From: an uncultured Clostridia bacterium
Lineage (GTDB): Bacteria > Bacillota > Clostridia > Oscillospirales > Acutalibacteraceae
DNA length: 8,424 nt
Assembly (NCBI GenBank): GCA_947624755.1
Contig: CANQLQ010000076.1
Span: 1-8,424, forward strand
Direction: 5' to 3'
Below the pieces are notes generated by a model. It saw only the letters and a program-made list of their open reading frames with translations. It had not been told where the DNA came from and ran no database searches. Below are positions 5,906 to 8,424 of the stretch, one piece after another. The translations under genes and the position numbers were made by a program. The first letter of the stretch is position 1, and every line of letters begins with the position of its first letter.

Positions 5906-7231
5906 TTATTCTTCCGATGCCTCTTCGGCAGCTTCTGCTTGCGGTGCTTCTTCGGCTTCCGATGCCTCTTCGGCAGCTTCTGCCTGCGGTGCTTCTTCGG
6001 CTTCCGATGCCTCTTCGGCAGCTTCTGCCTGCGGTGCTTCCTCAGCTTCCGATGCTTCTTCGACAGACTCCGGAGCTTCCTGTGCCTCTTCGGAATTTTC
6101 CTCAATATATGCGGCAGCTTCTTCATTTGCAGCCTTTTCTTCTTCTTCAATAAGAGCGCGGATTGAGAAGTTTACACGGTTTCTTTCAACGTCAATATCA
6201 GAAATTTGAGCTTTAACAATCTGGTCAATTGTAAGAACAGACTGCGGAGTGTCGATTCTGTGAGTTGCAATTTGAGAAATATGGATAAGACCCTTTGTGC
6301 CGTCTTCAGTCATAACAGCAAATGCGCCGTATGAAGCAAAGCCTGTGATCTTAACTTCAACAATATCGCCGACCTTGTGGTTTGCTTTGAAGATTTCCCA
6401 AGGATTGTCTTCTGCTCTTCTGTAGCCGAGAGAAATTTTCTTTTTAGTTTCGTCATCGGTGATAAGCTCAAGAATAACAACTTTAACTGTATCTCCGACG
6501 TTTACAACTTCCGATGGATGCTTAATCTTTGTCCATGCAAGCTGAGAGATATGTATCATACCCTCAACGCCGCCGATGTCAACAAATGCGCCATAGCTTG
6601 TCAAAGCCGTAACTTTACCGGTATATTCCTGACCGACCTCAGCCTGTGCCCAGAAAGCATCTGCGGCAGCTTTACGCTCAGCGTCTGCAACAACCTTGAT
6701 TGAACCGATTACTCTCTTTCTCGGCTTTTCTTCGAGGTTGATAATCTTGAATTTAACAGTCTGGTTGTTAAGAACAGAAATATCACCGTTTCTTGAAATA
6801 CCTGTAAGTGAAGCAGGGATAAATACGCGAACGCCAAACGGATAAACAAGGACGCCGCCCTTAACGGTTTCGGAAACAACAGCTTGAAGAACTTCGTCGT
6901 TTTCTTTTGCGGCAACGAGCTTATCCCATGCATTGCTCTTGTCATAACGACGCTTTGAAAGCATAATAGTACCTTCAACATCGTTGGTTTTCATGATGAT
7001 AAGGTCAAGCTTGTCACCAATTTTGAGCTCTTTTGTGTGATCGGCAGCCGGATCATAGCTGTATTCCTCTGCAGGAATGAAGCCGGCATATTTTCTGCCG
7101 ATATCGACCTGTATTTCATTAGGCGCAATACCTACTACTTCACCAACAACATGAGGCGCTGTACTCATTGAAGTTTCAAGATTTTCTTCGAGAGCCTCGG
7201 CAAAATTAAATTCGTTTACATTTTCGGACAT
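5906..7231 (-). CDS. rpsA: Ribosomal protein S1 as a separate product from an internal start
   Basis: An in-frame ATG at 7231 opens a 441-residue product beginning MSENVNEFNFAEALEENLE, which looks like the normal N-terminus of a free-standing Firmicutes S1. On the minus strand AAAGGAGGT (7250-7242) lies ten bases before it. The product would have all four S1 domains, among them SYGAFVDIGGVEGMIHISQ (third) and SYGAFAVMTEDGTKGLIHIS (fourth), plus the acidic tail. S1 is needed in far greater amount than IspH, so a second start would make sense. That it is used is inference; the binding site and ATG are directly visible. Confidence 0.55.
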   Translation of the reverse strand: MSENVNEFNFAEALEENLETSMSTAPHVVGEVVGIAPNEIQVDIGRKYAGFIPAEEYSYDPAADHTKELKIGDKLDLIIMKTNDVEGTIMLSKRRYDKSNAWDKLVAAKENDEVLQAVVSETVKGGVLVYPFGVRVFIPASLTGISRNGDISVLNNQTVKFKIINLEEKPRKRVIGSIKVVADAERKAAADAFWAQAEVGQEYTGKVTALTSYGAFVDIGGVEGMIHISQLAWTKIKHPSEVVNVGDTVKVVILELITDDETKKKISLGYRRAEDNPWEIFKANHKVGDIVEVKITGFASYGAFAVMTEDGTKGLIHISQIATHRIDTPQSVLTIDQIVKAQISDIDVERNRVNFSIRALIEEEEKAANEEAAAYIEENSEEAQEAPESVEEASEAEEAPQAEAAEEASEAEEAPQAEAAEEASEAEEAPQAEAAEEASEE

Positions 7232-8065
7232 TATAAAAAGTACCTCCTTTATTATCCCTGCAGGCGTTGACGCACCTGCTGTTACCCCAATTAATTTGCA
7301 GGAAGCAAAATCAATATTTTTAAGTTCCTGCGCCCTCTCAATCAAATAAGAAGGGCAATTTTTTTCGCACACAGCTTTGAGCTTTGCTGTGTTTGAGCTG
7401 AAATGGCCACCGATGATAATCATAGCATCACATCGAAGTGACATTTCTGCCGCTTCGTTCTGACGATCACGGGTAGCTCTACATATTGTATCATAATGCT
7501 TGCAGTTTGTAAACAATTCTTTTAAAAAATCAGAACATTTTTCCCATTCTTCAAGCGAAAAAGTTGTCTGTTGAACGAAAATAAGTTCCTTTTCGGAAAG
7601 TTCCGGATTATTTTTAACAATTTCTTCCAGTTGTTCCCTGTTTTTGAATACAAATGACTGCCCTTTACATCGGCTTCTGAATCCGCAGACTTCGGGATGT
7701 TTTTCGTCGCCGGCAATCATAACCGCATTTTTGTCTGTTGATTCTTTTTCAACAATACGATGAATTTTCAAAACATACGGACACGTTGCGTCAAGATATT
7801 GGATACCCCTTTTTTTAAGTTCTTCGATAATTTCTTTCGTAACTCCGTGAGCGCGAATTACAACCTTTTCATCTTTTTTCGCCTCAGACGGATCCTCAAT
7901 TATTCTTACTCCTCGATTTTGAAGGTCTTCAATAACCTGCGGATTGTGAATAATAGGTCCGAGCGTACAAACTTTTTCACCCTTTTCAACTAAGTCATAA
8001 AGCATTTTTACCGCTCTGTCAACGCCAAAGCAGAAGCCTGCTGTTTTTGCAAGTTCAATTTTCAA
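5906..8065 (-). CDS. ispH-rpsA: Fused IspH (HMBPP reductase) and ribosomal protein S1
   Basis: The 719-residue protein joins two enzymes of unrelated pathways. Residues 1-278 are IspH, the iron-sulfur enzyme that reduces HMBPP to IPP and DMAPP in the last step of the MEP isoprenoid pathway. Cluster ligands are Cys12 (GFCFGVDRA), Cys95 (DATCPYV) and Cys195 (YDTICRATRDRQ). Active-site His40, His73 and HPE (123-125), TTFS (167-170) and SSNT (223-226) are all present. Residues 279-719 are an S1-type RNA-binding protein with four S1 domains (S1 residues about 27-95, 112-182, 199-272, 286-360) and an acidic Glu/Ala tail with repeats. This fusion is known in Clostridia. I chose TTG at 8065, preceded by GAGGT six bases away and giving the usual MKIELAKTAGFCFGV start; the ATG at 8086 adds seven residues and lacks a good binding site. 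A strong internal start allows free S1. A terminator follows. Confidence 0.95.
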   Translation of the reverse strand: MKIELAKTAGFCFGVDRAVKMLYDLVEKGEKVCTLGPIIHNPQVIEDLQNRGVRIIEDPSEAKKDEKVVIRAHGVTKEIIEELKKRGIQYLDATCPYVLKIHRIVEKESTDKNAVMIAGDEKHPEVCGFRSRCKGQSFVFKNREQLEEIVKNNPELSEKELIFVQQTTFSLEEWEKCSDFLKELFTNCKHYDTICRATRDRQNEAAEMSLRCDAMIIIGGHFSSNTAKLKAVCEKNCPSYLIERAQELKNIDFASCKLIGVTAGASTPAGIIKEVLFIMSENVNEFNFAEALEENLETSMSTAPHVVGEVVGIAPNEIQVDIGRKYAGFIPAEEYSYDPAADHTKELKIGDKLDLIIMKTNDVEGTIMLSKRRYDKSNAWDKLVAAKENDEVLQAVVSETVKGGVLVYPFGVRVFIPASLTGISRNGDISVLNNQTVKFKIINLEEKPRKRVIGSIKVVADAERKAAADAFWAQAEVGQEYTGKVTALTSYGAFVDIGGVEGMIHISQLAWTKIKHPSEVVNVGDTVKVVILELITDDETKKKISLGYRRAEDNPWEIFKANHKVGDIVEVKITGFASYGAFAVMTEDGTKGLIHISQIATHRIDTPQSVLTIDQIVKAQISDIDVERNRVNFSIRALIEEEEKAANEEAAAYIEENSEEAQEAPESVEEASEAEEAPQAEAAEEASEAEEAPQAEAAEEASEAEEAPQAEAAEEASEE
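5912..6065 (-). repeat. 45-bp tandem repeat encoding the acidic S1 tail
   Basis: Three complete 45-bp units lie at 5912-5956, 5957-6001 and 6002-6046, with a partial fourth from 6047 to about 6065. Adjacent units differ by one and about two bases. Each encodes the 15 residues EEASEAEEAPQAEAA in phase, so gain or loss of a unit keeps the frame. The near-identity points to recent duplication. The tail before it (about 6070-6160) is acidic but irregular. Confidence 0.93.
7242..7250 (-). promoter_or_regulatory. Internal ribosome binding site at the IspH/S1 junction
   Basis: AAAGGAGGT on the minus strand is a nine-base match to the anti-Shine-Dalgarno, ten bases before the in-frame ATG at 7231. 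The same bases encode Lys-Glu-Val of the IspH C-terminus (GIIKEVLFI). It is stronger than the site used for the fusion's own start (GAGGT at 8076-8072). Confidence 0.75.
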
Positions 8066-8071
8066 AACTAT

Positions 8072-8076
8072 ACCTC
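8072..8076 (-). promoter_or_regulatory. Ribosome binding site deciding the TTG start of ispH–rpsA
   Basis: GAGGT on the minus strand, six bases before TTG at 8065. The upstream ATG at 8086 is preceded by GCGGACAG, which has no comparable match, so the TTG start is preferred. Confidence 0.65.
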
Positions 8077-8078
8077 TT

Positions 8079-8150
8079 TCACTCATCTGTCCGCAAAGAT
8101 GCTTTTATTTCGTTCATTACTCTTTTTGAAGCTTCTTTAATGATCTTCGT
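8079..8150 (-). pseudogene. Possible 3' remnant of a gene upstream of ispH
   Basis: An open frame of 23 codons ends in TGA at 8081-8079, inside the start region of ispH. It includes EASKRVMNEIKASLRTDE, an amphipathic, helix-like stretch. It is closed on its upstream side by a TAA made by the repeat terminus at 8151-8153, so the frame begins exactly at the repeat boundary. In Clostridia the gene before ispH–rpsA is often plsC (lysophosphatidate acyltransferase), which ends in a similar charged helix. A plsC tail cut off by the repeat is my best guess, but 23 codons are too few to prove homology. It may be chance. Confidence 0.3.
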
Positions 8151-8301
8151 TTATGGAAGCTCTGATTAAATATAATTCTCAAATTGGTTAGGCGGGCACG
8201 CATGGCGTGGCGAACATCGTCCGCAGGGCTTACGCGGTGGGCATCGCCCACAGGAATTACGCGCAGTAGTTTATGCAGACTTTTACTCTTACGCCGCGAA
8301 A
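8151..8301 (+). repeat. Dispersed palindromic repeat, locus D (left end to core)
   Basis: It starts with TTATGGAAGCTCTGATTAA (8151-8169), 16 of 19 matching the left end of the 5496-5755 element. It passes through AAATTGG and a hairpin CACGC-ATG-GCGTG (8197-8209), like its counterpart, then two back-to-back 27-bp units (8210-8263). The core at 8257-8301 is nearly identical to 134-178. No right end is seen before the window stops, so this copy is longer than, or built differently from, the 260-bp one. There is no credible coding frame. Confidence 0.7.
8210..8263 (+). repeat. Two tandem 27-bp hairpin units
   Basis: Unit one (8210-8236) is GCGAAC, ATC, GTCCGC (one mismatched pair), five bases, TTACGCG. 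Unit two (8237-8263) is GTGGGC, ATC, GCCCAC (perfect), five bases, TTACGCG. They abut with no gap. The loop and the seven-base tail are constant, while stems and the five-base spacer vary. Confidence 0.65.
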
Positions 8302-8424
8302 CGACTTGCGTTATTAACTGTAAAATTTTTAGTCAGTAAGCATTGTCCACGGCGGTTACACAGAGAAGATTTATTAAGTATTGATACTAACACAACTGCG
8401 CGCGTAGGGGCGACCCCGTGTGGT
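8302..8424. other. Gene-free end of window with small palindromes
   Basis: I see no gene. There is a five-base stem AGTAT/ATACT (8377-8388) and GGGG-CGA-CCCC (8407-8417). The last 18 bases, GGGGCGACCCCGTGTGGT, look like the first arm and loop of a longer palindrome whose second arm would lie beyond the window; that is inference. Confidence 0.4.

Noticed and set aside
5884..6150. Open frame encoding a very basic Lys/Arg/His repeat protein opposite or out of frame with the S1 tail
   Set aside because: It is an out-of-phase reading of the 45-bp repeat in the S1 gene; the plus-strand frames at 5917-6166 are open for the same reason. None has a binding site or independent support.
5906..8065. IspH–S1 fusion as a frameshift or assembly error joining two genes
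   Set aside because: The frame is continuous, both halves are complete with all key residues, and the same fusion is well known in Clostridia. The fusion itself is not new.
8066..8086. ATG at 8086 as the start of ispH–rpsA
   Set aside because: No good binding site precedes it, whereas GAGGT lies six bases before TTG at 8065. The TTG start gives the standard IspH N-terminus.

Overview
The window looks like chromosomal DNA of a low-to-moderate GC Gram-positive anaerobe of the class Clostridia, probably near Ruminococcus/Oscillospiraceae. The basis is the IspH–ribosomal S1 fusion (a known clostridial arrangement), strong AGGAGG ribosome binding sites, TTG starts, a Firmicutes-type phosphoglucomutase and the AT-rich intergenic DNA. 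This assignment is inference; there is no rRNA or marker identity to confirm it.

Layout. Positions 1-300 hold no gene. They carry fragments of a dispersed palindromic repeat family and a terminator. A minus-strand unit follows (2281 to 312): a phosphoglucomutase/phosphomannomutase with a near-consensus promoter, then a two-helix small membrane protein 11 bases downstream, ended by the terminator at 245-281. Upstream of it, also on the minus strand, is rmuC (3705-2425). RmuC is divergent from a plus-strand gene for a lipoprotein of the oligopeptide-binding type (3856-5499), which has no permease or ATPase beside it here. Positions 5496-5755 form a gene-free element with inverted ends. After a strong minus-strand terminator (5821-5855) comes the large minus-strand gene 8065-5906, a fusion of IspH (isoprenoid synthesis) with a four-domain ribosomal protein S1. 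Upstream of it is a short open frame that may be the tail of a broken gene. Beyond that, to the window end, is more of the dispersed repeat.

The genes are mostly housekeeping: sugar-phosphate conversion, DNA maintenance, solute binding, isoprenoid synthesis and translation. The less ordinary content is threefold. First, a modular repeat family recurs at three or four places and is built on a 27-bp unit: a 6-bp stem, a three-base AT(C/G) loop, five variable bases and TTACGCG. Its stem sequences change while pairing is mostly kept. Second, a strong internal ribosome binding site and ATG sit exactly at the IspH/S1 junction, so free S1 could be made from the fused gene. Third, a 45-bp in-frame tandem repeat encodes the acidic S1 tail.
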